NCBI RefSeq assembly: GCF_000317895.1
Contig: NC_019567.1
Span: 2,976,001-3,040,000, forward strand
DNA length: 64,000 nucleotides
Direction: 5' to 3'
From: Bdellovibrio bacteriovorus str. Tiberius
Lineage (GTDB): Bacteria; Bdellovibrionota; Bdellovibrionia; Bdellovibrionales; Bdellovibrionaceae
Shown: piece after piece, positions 23,043 to 32,347 of the stretch
How positions within the stretch are numbered: position 1 is the first letter of the stretch
Layout: each line of letters opens with the position of its first letter
Program-made: the position numbers and the translations under genes
Notes under the pieces: generated by a model
Seen by the model: only the letters and a program-made list of their open reading frames with translations
The model's database searches: none
Told to the model about the DNA's origin: nothing

Positions 23043-24090
23043 AAGTCACCTTCACACCACCAACCTGTTTCAGATAATTCAACAAAGTGGAGCGGCCGTC
23101 ATTCAAGTTAAAGAAGTTATCTGTACAAAGGGTCTTCTGGTTTTTACCGCAATGATCCAGTCCCATGTTGTGTCCCAGCTCATGCAAGTAGATCTTGGCA
23201 GTGTTGTCGTAAGCCGAAGCTGTTGCATATTTAGCGGTGCTGGACCAGTCGTTGTACCTTGAGCGCATGGCAAAGTGCGGACGATAGTTCTTGCCCACCC
23301 AAGACAATCCGGAAGAACTTGTCGTACCCGGACCCGACACCACCGTCTGAATCTTGCTGCCACCCGAACCGCTTTGCGCTCTTTTCAGATGCGGCAACTG
23401 TGATTTGTCCTTGTAAAGTGAAGTTGAACGAATAGTCGAACGGGATTTCAAATCAAATCCCACGATATTCCCCAACACCTTCGCCGCGCGAGCCAGAACT
23501 TCACGGGAATAGAAGAATTTCTTCCATGCAGTATTGCCATTTCCGGCGTCATCGAAAGTCACAACCATATCAGTGCGAATACGCAGGATTTTGTCTGCAT
23601 CCAACAAAGCATACACACGGTTGCGATCCGGCACATTGCCGCCGATGGCTTCCAAGTGTTCGAAGAACCGACGACGCGCCTCTTGAAGGTAATTGCTGGC
23701 AAAACTGCCTTTGGCTGTGCGCACATAGACCGTGCGACCGGCATCAGCTTCCGAGCCCTTCATCGAAAATGTCACATGCAGCTTCGAACCCAGACAGAAT
23801 GCCTTTTGCTTTTTCAACGCACAGTACATGTCATAAGTGCGGTACAAAAAGTAACCCACAGAAATATCCGCCGAATTCGCCGGAGAACCCGTGTTATAGA
23901 CAAAAGTGAATTTGTTGCCGTAAAACCAGGCTTGGTTTCCAGTCGCACGCTTTGGGGTCTTGTCCCCCAGGATCCATTCCACTTCAGCATCAATCTTTGG
24001 CAGATGCGCTCTGGTGATATCCTCTTGTTCCGTAGCCGTTGCCGCTGAACAGATAAATACTGATGCCAGAGTTACCCACAACGCTTTCAT
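23032..24090 (-). CDS. secreted metzincin-type metalloprotease
   Basis: 352 residues with signal peptide (cut near ATA-TE, about residue 20). The zinc site HELGHNMGLDH (His303, Glu304, His307, His313) is the extended metzincin motif H-E-x2-H-x2-G-x2-H, and a Met-turn-like region should follow, although the protein ends only 39 residues later. The N-terminal 180 residues have no clear domain. It probably acts outside the cell or in the prey. A GGGGG ribosome site precedes the ATG. It is co-translated with the acidic His-rich protein downstream. Confidence 0.85.
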   Translation of the reverse strand: MKALWVTLASVFICSAATATEQEDITRAHLPKIDAEVEWILGDKTPKRATGNQAWFYGNKFTFVYNTGSPANSADISVGYFLYRTYDMYCALKKQKAFCLGSKLHVTFSMKGSEADAGRTVYVRTAKGSFASNYLQEARRRFFEHLEAIGGNVPDRNRVYALLDADKILRIRTDMVVTFDDAGNGNTAWKKFFYSREVLARAAKVLGNIVGFDLKSRSTIRSTSLYKDKSQLPHLKRAQSGSGGSKIQTVVSGPGTTSSSGLSWVGKNYRPHFAMRSRYNDWSSTAKYATASAYDNTAKIYLHELGHNMGLDHCGKNQKTLCTDNFFNLNDGRSTLLNYLKQVGGVKVTYAF

Positions 24091-24436
24091 CCATCCCCCT
24101 TGATCTCAAAATCCCCGAAAAGGCTCATTGCAAAAGAAAATCCAGCCTCTGCGCCTTCTTATTTCGCGCACAGCCCCCGTCAGGGTGTCGAGGGTTCACA
24201 GTCTTTACACTCTGTTCATAACCCCTCGCGATCTGTTGTGTTTTACCTTTTTCAGAGTGAAAAGCGTCAAGTGACTCTACAGTGGGATGCCTTATACGTG
24301 GCGTTGACCGAATTTCATGGGAGGAACGACATATTGAAATGTCAAAATATCTGACAGTCCGCAGTCCACTGATCTGCTGCACAGGACCTGCGCATACCAA
24401 AGGGTTCATGTTTTCATATTAACTACGGAGTGAAAC
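24091..24436. other. 346-bp non-coding spacer
   Basis: Divergent region between the metalloprotease and the secreted 432-residue protein. It must hold two promoters. I see no RNA gene or clear operator. Open frames here have no ribosome site and no family signal. Confidence 0.5.
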
Positions 24437-25735
24437 ATGAAACTAATGATGATACTTATCGCGACGATCATAATGGGCACAAAAGCCCAAGCCGCCGTGT
24501 GGGCTGACGTCAACCAGTGGTCTCAGGATTGGGAATCCCGATACTCGTCCTGGGTCAAGAATGAATGGAACAAATATTTTTTCTCACGCCAACTACTGCC
24601 CAACGGACAATCAAATCCCTATTACGGATTTCGCGTCGACTGCGCCGATGCCGTTTATTCGATGCGCCTGATATTCGCCTATGAAAACCGGCTGCCTTTC
24701 GTTATCAAAGATCCCACTTATTCAGGCGCAAGAATTTCAAACAAAATGAGCCGCTGGGACCGCCAACGGGAAATCGAGCGCGTGCGAAGCTTCCTGAACT
24801 ATATCCATGAAACCACCAGCACCCGTTCACTTCCCGGTGACACTTATCCGGTGGCCATCAACCGCAAAGCCATCCGTGCAGGCGGGGTCCTTGCCACCAC
24901 TGCCGTGAACCACCACTCTTGGACGATCAAAGAAATCCTGCCCATCGGAGTCCCCTATCTGGTTTACAATTCCGTCGTGGGATCACACTCCGGCTTCACC
25001 ATGCAGGAACGAAAGTCCTGGCCCAATCCCAACTGGGTCTTTGAAGGGGACTTCAGTTCTTCCAGCGGCGCGGGCTTTCGCTACTGGCGGCCGGCTTCAT
25101 ACTTAAGCAGACCGGTTTGGAAGGTCCCGGGATACAGCACTGAACAGTTCCAGATCTCTTTATCGAAGTGGACTAAAACGCTGCAGTCCCGCCTGGCCAC
25201 CCAGCAAGAGGACGACACCTCGATGATCTTGCGTCTGGTTGAAAACGTCTGTGTGGGGTTCAAAGACCGGGTGTCCTATGTTAACGAAGCTCTTTCCTAC
25301 AAACGCCAATACCCGTCTTGCATGTCCTATGAGGCTTTTGATATTTATTCTTCTCCCAGCCGGGACGAACGCATCTTTGACGACCTGATGCTGCTAAGAA
25401 GAACCTACAAAGAAATCCTTCAGCGCAACAATGGACAAAATCTGACAACAGATCAGAAGGCCGAATTGACCAAGATCTTTCCTTATATAAATCAAAGTGC
25501 CTCCAGTGAAACCCGCCAGATGCCGCAGCAAAGCATCACCGAGGACTCGGTCTGTGTTGTGAACTATCTTTCAAGTCGGACCATGGACATGGCCGAATTC
25601 AAACGCAGGCTGTTCGCGGGCTGGATTTCCAACAACCCCAACGAGCGCGGCGAATACCGCTGGGGCGTTCTGCGCGGCCCCTCGGACCATGCCCGCTACT
25701 GCCCATCCTGGGGAGGCTGGTCTCCGAACCTGTAA
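24437..25735 (+). CDS. secreted protein with papain/NlpC-like Cys-His arrangement
   Basis: 432 residues with a signal peptide (cut after QAA, about residue 20). FRVDCADAVY (Cys69) at the start of a helix and NHHSWTIKEI (His159/160) on a strand, followed by Asn-containing YLVYNSVVG, resemble the Cys-His-Asn order of papain-fold NlpC/P60 hydrolases. The C-terminal 170 residues are helical and contain several cysteines. If the fold is right, it may cut peptide or peptidoglycan bonds. No family is firmly recognised. The ribosome site is GGAG, 6 bases before the ATG. Confidence 0.62.
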   Translation: MKLMMILIATIIMGTKAQAAVWADVNQWSQDWESRYSSWVKNEWNKYFFSRQLLPNGQSNPYYGFRVDCADAVYSMRLIFAYENRLPFVIKDPTYSGARISNKMSRWDRQREIERVRSFLNYIHETTSTRSLPGDTYPVAINRKAIRAGGVLATTAVNHHSWTIKEILPIGVPYLVYNSVVGSHSGFTMQERKSWPNPNWVFEGDFSSSSGAGFRYWRPASYLSRPVWKVPGYSTEQFQISLSKWTKTLQSRLATQQEDDTSMILRLVENVCVGFKDRVSYVNEALSYKRQYPSCMSYEAFDIYSSPSRDERIFDDLMLLRRTYKEILQRNNGQNLTTDQKAELTKIFPYINQSASSETRQMPQQSITEDSVCVVNYLSSRTMDMAEFKRRLFAGWISNNPNERGEYRWGVLRGPSDHARYCPSWGGWSPNL

Positions 25736-25836
25736 ATTCTGCCTGTGGCTTCTGCCTGCGACCTCGCTTCTGCAATCTCATATTCCGTTTCCCCTGCTGC
25801 TGAGGTAGAAGCGCTTTATAAAGGCAGGAAGTCACC

Positions 25837-26217
25837 ATGAAAAAAAAGATGCTGATTGCGGGGCTGATTTTTGTATCCCAAAATGTCTGGGCTTTGAAAG
25901 ACTCCAAAGGTGTCCAGTGTGAAACCCGCGTGGCTCAGATCACCAGAGCCTATTTCAACGTGGTGGACACTTCCAACCGCTTCAACTTTGTTCTGAGTAA
26001 AAATGACAGGATTGAAGTAACCTCCTACGAGGTCATGACTCCGGGATCCTACAATCAGGAGTACATTGCGGAACTGGTGATCAAGTTTGACCGCTCCAAT
26101 TATCGTTCTCCGGAAAAAGATCACAAACTGCGACTTAAACTGACTGGCGAATTTGACTGTGACTATCTTAGAGTGCGCAGTATCAAATCCCTGGGCGAAG
26201 TTGAGCGCGTCAACTAA
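25837..26217 (+). CDS. small secreted protein of unknown function
   Basis: 126 residues with signal peptide (MKKKMLIAGLIFVSQNVWA) and a mature part predicted as beta strands with two cysteines (Cys28 and one near the C-terminus) that could form a disulfide. It stands after the papain-like gene with a 101-bp gap and ends at a terminator. No family recognised. Confidence 0.72.
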   Translation: MKKKMLIAGLIFVSQNVWALKDSKGVQCETRVAQITRAYFNVVDTSNRFNFVLSKNDRIEVTSYEVMTPGSYNQEYIAELVIKFDRSNYRSPEKDHKLRLKLTGEFDCDYLRVRSIKSLGEVERVN

Positions 26218-26234
26218 TCCCGATTGCACAAAAT

Positions 26235-26269
26235 AAAAAAGCCAGATCCCGAAAGATCCGGCTTTTTTA
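26235..26269. terminator. bidirectional intrinsic terminator
   Basis: AAAAAAGCC-A-GATC pairs with GATC-C-GGCTTTTTT across a CCGAAA loop (one mismatch). It lies between convergent genes. Confidence 0.85.
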
Positions 26270-26290
26270 TTTTCAGCGCATCCCAAGTTC

Positions 26291-27583
26291 TTAATAGAAC
26301 ATTGGGTGACCAAAAGTTTCTTCCGACAGGATATTCAGATAGCGCATCGCCACTGCCTGAGGGAACTCGTTGTTCGAGTTGTACTTCGCCTGATACTCGA
26401 CGATCAGCTGATACTTCTGCTCGATGTCCATCATTTTAACTTCCACCTTCAAGGCCTGCTCGGCAATCATGAACGCGTAAGCGCTCATGTTCTTGTTGGT
26501 GTCTTTCAGGAAATCGCCGTCTTTGCTGCCCACGTACATTTTATAGTACTTGGTACCTTCAGCATCAGCTTCACGGAAGGTCATGTTGGCCGCTGCCAAT
26601 TCCTTGCGATACTGATCCGGAGCATAGTCACGCACTTTGGACATCATTGTCGCAAACAGTGTACGACCGCGGGCATCTGCTGCCATGGACTGGTGCTTCT
26701 TCGCAAAATCCATCGCCATTTTGATCAGATCTGCACTTGGGAACTTTCTGCATGGCAACTCATTTTGGATGGAAACAATCAGCATGTCGTAGGTTCCGGT
26801 CAGAAGACCCTTATAGGCAGGTTCAGACACGCCACCACCACGAACCGCATTGTACTGATCCACGAAGAAGTTCATCAGCGTCAGGATATACGACGTCGAC
26901 GTATATGTGCCACCGGTGTTCATGGTCGCGATAAAGTCCTTTACCTGGTCACGCAACTGATTGCCCGCGAATTTTTCCTGGACAGAACCCGGAGCTGCCG
27001 CTTCCGCGCGTCCCACCCACAATTGCACCGGATCCAGCTTGTCTTTCAAGAGCGCATCAAGATTGCGCTTGCAGGAAAACGCCGGAATGCGGGATCCCAA
27101 CGCCAATCGTGGCGCTTCTTTGGTGGAAAACGCCTTGATTTCCAAAGCGGCCTCACCGCCCATGGCCTCGGTCAGGATCTCGATAGCCGTGATGCCGGTT
27201 TTGGTCTGGAAGATCTCGGAACTGATCGGTGCCATCGGCTCATCGACATTCACTCCCATCAACTGGCGCACCGGAACTTTTTCATTCTTGTCCGTCACCA
27301 GTGACACAGAATAGATTTTCATGCGACCCAGCTTGGATTTCGCCTCGATACGCACCAAAGGCAAAGTCTTGATCAGATCCAGACGATACAGATCCCCGCC
27401 TTTTTCACGTGTTACCTGATCAATACGCCCCACCCCCTCATACTGAGTCTCACCTGGAGGAGGTGCAGGCTGAGACGGAGGTGCCGGTGGTTTTGGAAGA
27501 TCCGGCTTATTACCCGCCTCGGGTGCCGCAAAGCTGAACTGCGCCCCTGCTAAAACGAACAAGAGTACTCTACTCAGTAACAT
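26291..27583 (-). CDS. secreted beta-sandwich/helical protein of unknown function
   Basis: 430 residues: signal peptide (to about residue 19), a Pro-rich linker (PKPPAPPSQPAPPPG), a beta-rich domain (about 50-165, including VRIEAKSKLGRMKI), then a mostly helical C-terminal half. No catalytic motif is visible. It lies downstream of a YcbB-like L,D-transpeptidase gene on the same strand with a 73-bp gap, so an envelope role is possible. GGGG ribosome site before the ATG. Confidence 0.65.
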   Translation of the reverse strand: MLLSRVLLFVLAGAQFSFAAPEAGNKPDLPKPPAPPSQPAPPPGETQYEGVGRIDQVTREKGGDLYRLDLIKTLPLVRIEAKSKLGRMKIYSVSLVTDKNEKVPVRQLMGVNVDEPMAPISSEIFQTKTGITAIEILTEAMGGEAALEIKAFSTKEAPRLALGSRIPAFSCKRNLDALLKDKLDPVQLWVGRAEAAAPGSVQEKFAGNQLRDQVKDFIATMNTGGTYTSTSYILTLMNFFVDQYNAVRGGGVSEPAYKGLLTGTYDMLIVSIQNELPCRKFPSADLIKMAMDFAKKHQSMAADARGRTLFATMMSKVRDYAPDQYRKELAAANMTFREADAEGTKYYKMYVGSKDGDFLKDTNKNMSAYAFMIAEQALKVEVKMMDIEQKYQLIVEYQAKYNSNNEFPQAVAMRYLNILSEETFGHPMFY

Positions 27584-27656
27584 TTCGAACCCCTTTCACT
27601 ATTGTGATATATCGTTGTTAAGTTTTCCTGCTTCTTTTCGCCCCAAACGGGCTTCT

Positions 27657-29192
27657 TTAAAAACGTCCATCCAAATACCGCAGAACCGCATTGTTCTGAC
27701 CATAGATATCATCTACAAACCGCACCACTTCGTCCGAGTTCATCATCGACGTTAAATACGCCGTATACACCGGCAAGCGCTTGTAAGATGGCACCGGAAT
27801 CTCGGTGGGCTTTGCCACCACTTCCCCCGGCCGCGCCATCATCGATGCGATCGTCTGCCGGTCCCACGGAGTGTCCTCCAAAAGGTATTCGGCCAGATCC
27901 AGTGGCTTTTCCAAACGTACACATCCGGAACTAAGCTGGCGCATCGGCGTATCAAACAGCTCCCGCTGATTCGTGTCATGCAGATAGATCGCAAAGCTGT
28001 TGGTCAGATCAAACTTAAGCACTCCCAGGGCATTTCCCAGATGCGGCAGCTGACGGATGATAATATCCGGATCCACCGTCCCGTCCGCGATCCCCTTCCA
28101 GTCAATCGTGGTCGGATCCACCTTGCGGCGGAAGCCACCCACCCAGGCCTCATAGTGGTGGGAATCAAAGTATTCCCGAATCTGCTCACTGGTCAGATCT
28201 TTCAGGTCATTGACCTTATCTTCATAAAAGATCGTAGGTGGCACCACCCAGTAAGGGTTGATAATCACATTGGTGATCTCATCACGCATCGTTGGAGACT
28301 TGCGCGCCGGACGACCATTGATCGTGCGGAAGCTCATCACCCGGGGCCATTCGGTCGCCACATCCATCATGATGAAATACGACATCGCCAAGTTCACGAA
28401 GATGTACTTTTTTTCGAAGTACTGCGGGAACCAGCGCATTTTTTCCAGATCCACCTGAATCTGACGGACACGATCCATGCACGACACACTTAAGAACGAC
28501 CAGACTTTACCCTTGGGCGAAATCTCGCCATCAGGACGAATGCGCATGTTCCACTGAATATCTGTCACAGCCTTCAGCAGATCGCCGTCGAAGCGATCAT
28601 CGAGGTTGTTCATCGGATAGCCCAGCAAAGCCAGACGGCTCTTGATCTGACGAATCACCGGATGAATCGAATACAAACGCAACGGCGTCGTCAGCGGCAC
28701 AATTTCCTGCCAGGTGCCATCAATACAGTGGGGATATATTTTCTGCATCGCCGCCTGCACACCTATATAAGGAGCGTTTTGCGGAGCCACCAGATTTACA
28801 AAGCTCTGAGCATCATTTCCCGCTGCCAAAGCGATCATTTGAAACTGCTTGGGCGTTAAAAAATCCCGTCGCACCAATTTGACATCGCGACCGACGTTCA
28901 CCGGATCAACACTGCCAATTTGCAGGTCCCGCAGCATGCGCAAGAAAGCCTGATTGGCCTGCGGGCGCAGGGTCTTTTCAAGATTTCCCCCGCTGCGATA
29001 CAAAGTTTCCAGACGGTCAGTCCAATAGGTCTTCGGATTCATTCCATGTTTCCAAATTCCCAATGCAGCCTGGCGCATTTCCGAAAGACTCAGTTGGCTT
29101 AATGCCGAACTGTAGTCGACGGCAGCGGCGTTGGCTGTCGTGGAGACAAGTACAAATAAAGTCAGAACCAGTGACGACACTGCCACTCGCAT
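27657..29192 (-). CDS. YcbB/LdtD-like L,D-transpeptidase
   Basis: 511 residues with signal peptide (cut after ANA, about residue 23), a peptidoglycan-binding-like segment (HPVIRQIKSRLALLGYP, about 155-215) and a YkuD catalytic domain with HDTNQRELF and the nucleophile loop SSGCVRL (Cys424). The large insertion before the catalytic cysteine is as in YcbB. Such enzymes make 3-3 crosslinks or attach proteins or D-amino acids to peptidoglycan. In predators, L,D-transpeptidases are known to alter prey wall as well as own wall; which applies here cannot be told. GGAGG ribosome site. Confidence 0.9.
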   Translation of the reverse strand: MRVAVSSLVLTLFVLVSTTANAAAVDYSSALSQLSLSEMRQAALGIWKHGMNPKTYWTDRLETLYRSGGNLEKTLRPQANQAFLRMLRDLQIGSVDPVNVGRDVKLVRRDFLTPKQFQMIALAAGNDAQSFVNLVAPQNAPYIGVQAAMQKIYPHCIDGTWQEIVPLTTPLRLYSIHPVIRQIKSRLALLGYPMNNLDDRFDGDLLKAVTDIQWNMRIRPDGEISPKGKVWSFLSVSCMDRVRQIQVDLEKMRWFPQYFEKKYIFVNLAMSYFIMMDVATEWPRVMSFRTINGRPARKSPTMRDEITNVIINPYWVVPPTIFYEDKVNDLKDLTSEQIREYFDSHHYEAWVGGFRRKVDPTTIDWKGIADGTVDPDIIIRQLPHLGNALGVLKFDLTNSFAIYLHDTNQRELFDTPMRQLSSGCVRLEKPLDLAEYLLEDTPWDRQTIASMMARPGEVVAKPTEIPVPSYKRLPVYTAYLTSMMNSDEVVRFVDDIYGQNNAVLRYLDGRF

Positions 29193-29355
29193 GATGTATC
29201 CCTCCTTGGATGATCAAGTTGATAGGCCCTTGGTGCCGTTTGATTCTGAACGTTTTATTATTGGTTGCTAAAGAGAATATGAGACAGTTGCCCAAAATCA
29301 GTCGGACAACGAATGGATGCGTGGCGCTCGGCACGGGTGACGAGCGGTGGCGATG

Positions 29356-29550
29356 TTATTGTTCGGTATTCTTCTGTGGACGCAGATCTTCGACCGAGGT
29401 TTTGGTTTCGCGGCGAACGGCCTTGCGGCGGGGTTCTTTTTCCTCGTAAAAATCACCTAACAGGCGGCGCATGGGCATTTCATCCATGGCCTTGAGGAAA
29501 TCATAAAACTGCACCACACGATTCTTCAGTAGACTGAGCTTTCGGATCAT
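29356..29550 (-). CDS. small basic protein
   Basis: 64 residues, hydrophilic and Lys/Arg/Glu-rich, with an N-terminal helix (LSLLKNRVVQFYDFLKAMDE). A good ribosome site (AAGGGG, five bases before the ATG) supports it as real. No family recognised; could be a small regulator. Confidence 0.5.
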   Translation of the reverse strand: MIRKLSLLKNRVVQFYDFLKAMDEMPMRRLLGDFYEEKEPRRKAVRRETKTSVEDLRPQKNTEQ

Positions 29551-29653
29551 TCTTACCCCTTCATGGAAAGGAACGTCCTCTCAGCTTAACTGTCGCCGGG
29601 CACTTTCTGTGAATTACATCTGGCAAGACACAGGAACTGGACTCTTTTCAGGA

Positions 29654-30604
29654 TCAAAGACCGAAGTAATCAAACACCCGGTAAACAAAGAAGAATTCAG
29701 AATCCTCAAAGTCCAGCGGATCTTCCGGCAAATACAAAGCATCTTCTGTTGAGTCGGCATGCATTTTTTGAAGCTTGGTCGACGCCGTCTGCCAGTAACG
29801 ATCCTGCCACAAGGGATTGGTGACCCGGGTGAAAAGCTCACTCAGCTCAAGCCCGCGGCGAACGGCGTCTTTGTTCCTCTTTTTCTGACCCGGCAAAACA
29901 TAGTCAACGGCTTTCAGAATGTCTTCGGGATTGATCATTTCCAGCAGATAGTAAGTTGAAACAAACATCGCCAGCAGATATTGACGGTATTCCGCCTTGG
30001 ACTTTTGCATCCAGGTGTCTTCCCCGCCCGAACGATAGATCACTTTCATGCGCTCATAAACCGGCGAGACCTTTTTACCCAGCTGATCTCCCAAGGCCAG
30101 ATCCAGGGTTACGACCAGACTTTCCGCGAAATTCAGATAGCGGCTGATATCCCGCTGTTCTGTCGGGGCTGGTGGCAATAGACGCCAGATCACGCGGTGA
30201 TTTTGTTCATGGAAAAGAGATATTTCATTAAAGCGCATCAAGGACTGAATCTCATTCAACGGATCGGCCACCTCGTGGTGGAAGTCCCGAAACCATACAA
30301 GCTCTGCCGCTGTCGGCGTGAACTCGATATTGTCCTTGAAAAGATCCTGCGCACTTAAAGAACGCATCGTCGAACACACACGGGCAGTGAACGTGCCACC
30401 CAATGAAAGATAAAGCTCGCGGCTTTTGCGGTAAACTGCGCTGGCATTCAGCATCGCACCATCAAAAGGATAATCTTCCAGCAGCAGTTTTGCATGCTTG
30501 CGGGAAACAGGCTGCTCGCCCAGGATTTGCAGATCCTTGACGAAGTGATTGACCTCTATTTGCGCCTCGGTCAGAGGCTTTTTTGTGCTTCTGCGTTTTG
30601 CCAT
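29654..30604 (-). CDS. conserved-looking cytoplasmic protein of unknown function
   Basis: 316 residues, no signal peptide, mostly helical and charged, with a basic N-terminus (MAKRRSTKK). No motif I recognise. The ribosome site before the ATG is weak, but codon use and length support a real gene. It stands between a small basic protein gene and the HdeD-like gene on the same strand. Confidence 0.6.
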   Translation of the reverse strand: MAKRRSTKKPLTEAQIEVNHFVKDLQILGEQPVSRKHAKLLLEDYPFDGAMLNASAVYRKSRELYLSLGGTFTARVCSTMRSLSAQDLFKDNIEFTPTAAELVWFRDFHHEVADPLNEIQSLMRFNEISLFHEQNHRVIWRLLPPAPTEQRDISRYLNFAESLVVTLDLALGDQLGKKVSPVYERMKVIYRSGGEDTWMQKSKAEYRQYLLAMFVSTYYLLEMINPEDILKAVDYVLPGQKKRNKDAVRRGLELSELFTRVTNPLWQDRYWQTASTKLQKMHADSTEDALYLPEDPLDFEDSEFFFVYRVFDYFGL

Positions 30605-30641
30605 GAGGCTACATTAATGCAGCCCCCGGTCTTTTTTCAAC

Positions 30642-31262
30642 TTAATGTAGCGGCGGCGTGCGAGAATCCTCGTCGCGGTCCCGTTCATAGTGACGTCGAT
30701 CCGCCTTGGTCATCTTGGAACTGTTATAACCCGCTTCACGCAGGTCTTCGCGTATCTCTTTGATCGAAATACCAAGGCCCATGGTGGCAATCCCTGCCGC
30801 GACCAAATCCACACCCACCAGCGTTCCAATAGTCCAGAACGCCGACACCGGGAACGTCGCCAGTATCAATCCACCCAAAAGAAGCGAGATCAAGCCACTG
30901 CCCGCGAACCACCCCCAGCCCAACGAACGCTCGGTTACGGCACCGATAAACTTCGTCAGCCCACTGGCGATCAGCAGAAAGCTGACAGCCAAGGTCAGTC
31001 CTAAAGTGTTTTCAATCGGGTTGCGAGCAATCAAGGCAGCACACACCAGCGCCAGACATCCCAACCCCAAATGAGGCCACAGCTGCCCTTCCTTGCGCCC
31101 TTGGATCCCGTACACGATCTGGGCAACACCCACGCAGAACAAAACCACCCCCAGGACCATCACTGATGCCAAGGTCGCCGCCGAAGCAAATGCCAGGGCG
31201 GTGGCCCCGAGAATCAGATAGACACATCCCAAAAAAATAAGCTGAGTTGATATTCTTCTCAT
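30642..31262 (-). CDS. HdeD/DUF308-like membrane protein
   Basis: 206 residues with six membrane helices arranged as three repeated hairpins, GxxxL-rich, as in HdeD (DUF308) proteins linked to acid and membrane stress. A polar tail of about 35 residues follows. GGGAGG ribosome site before the ATG. The mode of action is unknown for the family. Confidence 0.85.
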   Translation of the reverse strand: MRRISTQLIFLGCVYLILGATALAFASAATLASVMVLGVVLFCVGVAQIVYGIQGRKEGQLWPHLGLGCLALVCAALIARNPIENTLGLTLAVSFLLIASGLTKFIGAVTERSLGWGWFAGSGLISLLLGGLILATFPVSAFWTIGTLVGVDLVAAGIATMGLGISIKEIREDLREAGYNSSKMTKADRRHYERDRDEDSRTPPLH

Positions 31263-31453
31263 CGCAGACCTCCCGCTTTTTCCTCAATATAACAATGGCC
31301 GAGAGCGGGGTATTGCAGATTGTTGACACTGTCCCCGGACGAAGACGCGCCAGATGAAAACCGACTGAAACACAGATGAGAAATCAGCACCATTTAGGTC
31401 CCGCGAATGTGAACCTATTGACAGTTTTTTGGCCTTCAGATCAAAGTTCAGCA

Positions 31454-32137
31454 ATGAAAAACTTCGACACTGCCGTAGCTCAGGATTATGACCAGGACAT
31501 TCGCCGCAAGATCCCCGGATACGATCTGATCCAGGACCTGCTGGCTTCTGTACTGCACACCGAGTTTGCCTCGGCCCCTCATTTGCTGGTGGCTGGCAGT
31601 GGCACCGGTGAAGAGATGTTACGCTTGGGCACACAGCACCCAGACTGGCGCATGGATGGGATTGAACCTTCCGCCGCCATGATCGCCACAGCGGTCAGTC
31701 GTACACAAAAAACAAAGTTCAAAAGCAATCTGCGTTTCTTCGAATCAACCATCCAGGATTACCACACTGACGAAATGTACGACGGAGCCTTGTCCGTTTT
31801 GGTGTCACATTTTCTGCCCGATGACGGCCAAAAAGAAAAGTATTTCGCCGCACTGGCGGGAATGCTGAAACTAGGCGCACCATTAATTGTCATTGATATG
31901 ATGAAACAAGCCGACCCGGTAGGCGACAAACACATCGCTTCCACTTACTTCTGGGCCAAATACAACGGCATGCCCGAAGACGCTTTAAGAAATTTCCCCT
32001 TAAGACTGCGCTCCATGTTCTTTCCGATTACTGAAGACCGCCTCAGAGAAATCTGCGCCCCCTACGGTTTGATAGTAGAAGGCAAATTCGTGCAGTCCCT
32101 CTCTACCCAAGGCTTCATCCTCAGAAAAATCACCTAA
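31454..32137 (+). CDS. class I SAM-dependent methyltransferase
   Basis: 227 residues from the ATG at 31454; an upstream in-frame start at 31376 would add 26 non-conserved residues. Motif I LLVAGSGTGEEMLRLG and the acidic strand MDGIEPSAAM bind SAM; a later ALSVLVSHFLPD matches motif IV. The domain resembles ubiquinone/menaquinone or trans-aconitate type methyltransferases, but the substrate is unclear. Stand-alone gene. Confidence 0.85.
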   Translation: MKNFDTAVAQDYDQDIRRKIPGYDLIQDLLASVLHTEFASAPHLLVAGSGTGEEMLRLGTQHPDWRMDGIEPSAAMIATAVSRTQKTKFKSNLRFFESTIQDYHTDEMYDGALSVLVSHFLPDDGQKEKYFAALAGMLKLGAPLIVIDMMKQADPVGDKHIASTYFWAKYNGMPEDALRNFPLRLRSMFFPITEDRLREICAPYGLIVEGKFVQSLSTQGFILRKIT

Positions 32138-32347
32138 ACCCAAAATGGAAACGGGCCCCGACCCTTCGGCCAAGTCCCGTCTCGGACGATCCCTTTTGGA
32201 TTGAAAACTTAAGCTATACAAATCAAGAAAAATCCAAATTTGCGCTTCAACTCCAAAAGTACCGTTTCATTCATAGTATAGCTGAAAACAGTCTTCATAG
32301 TGCCTGTGATGCCAACAAGCACTGCTTTTTACCCGAGAAAATTCGGA

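Noticed and set aside
24100-24354. 84-codon open frame in the spacer before the papain-like gene
   Set aside because: No ribosome site, no recognisable pattern and unlikely composition.
26306-27304. 332-codon plus-strand frame opposite the secreted 430-residue gene
   Set aside because: His/Arg/Leu-biased antisense shadow; the minus-strand gene has signal peptide, ribosome site and terminator.
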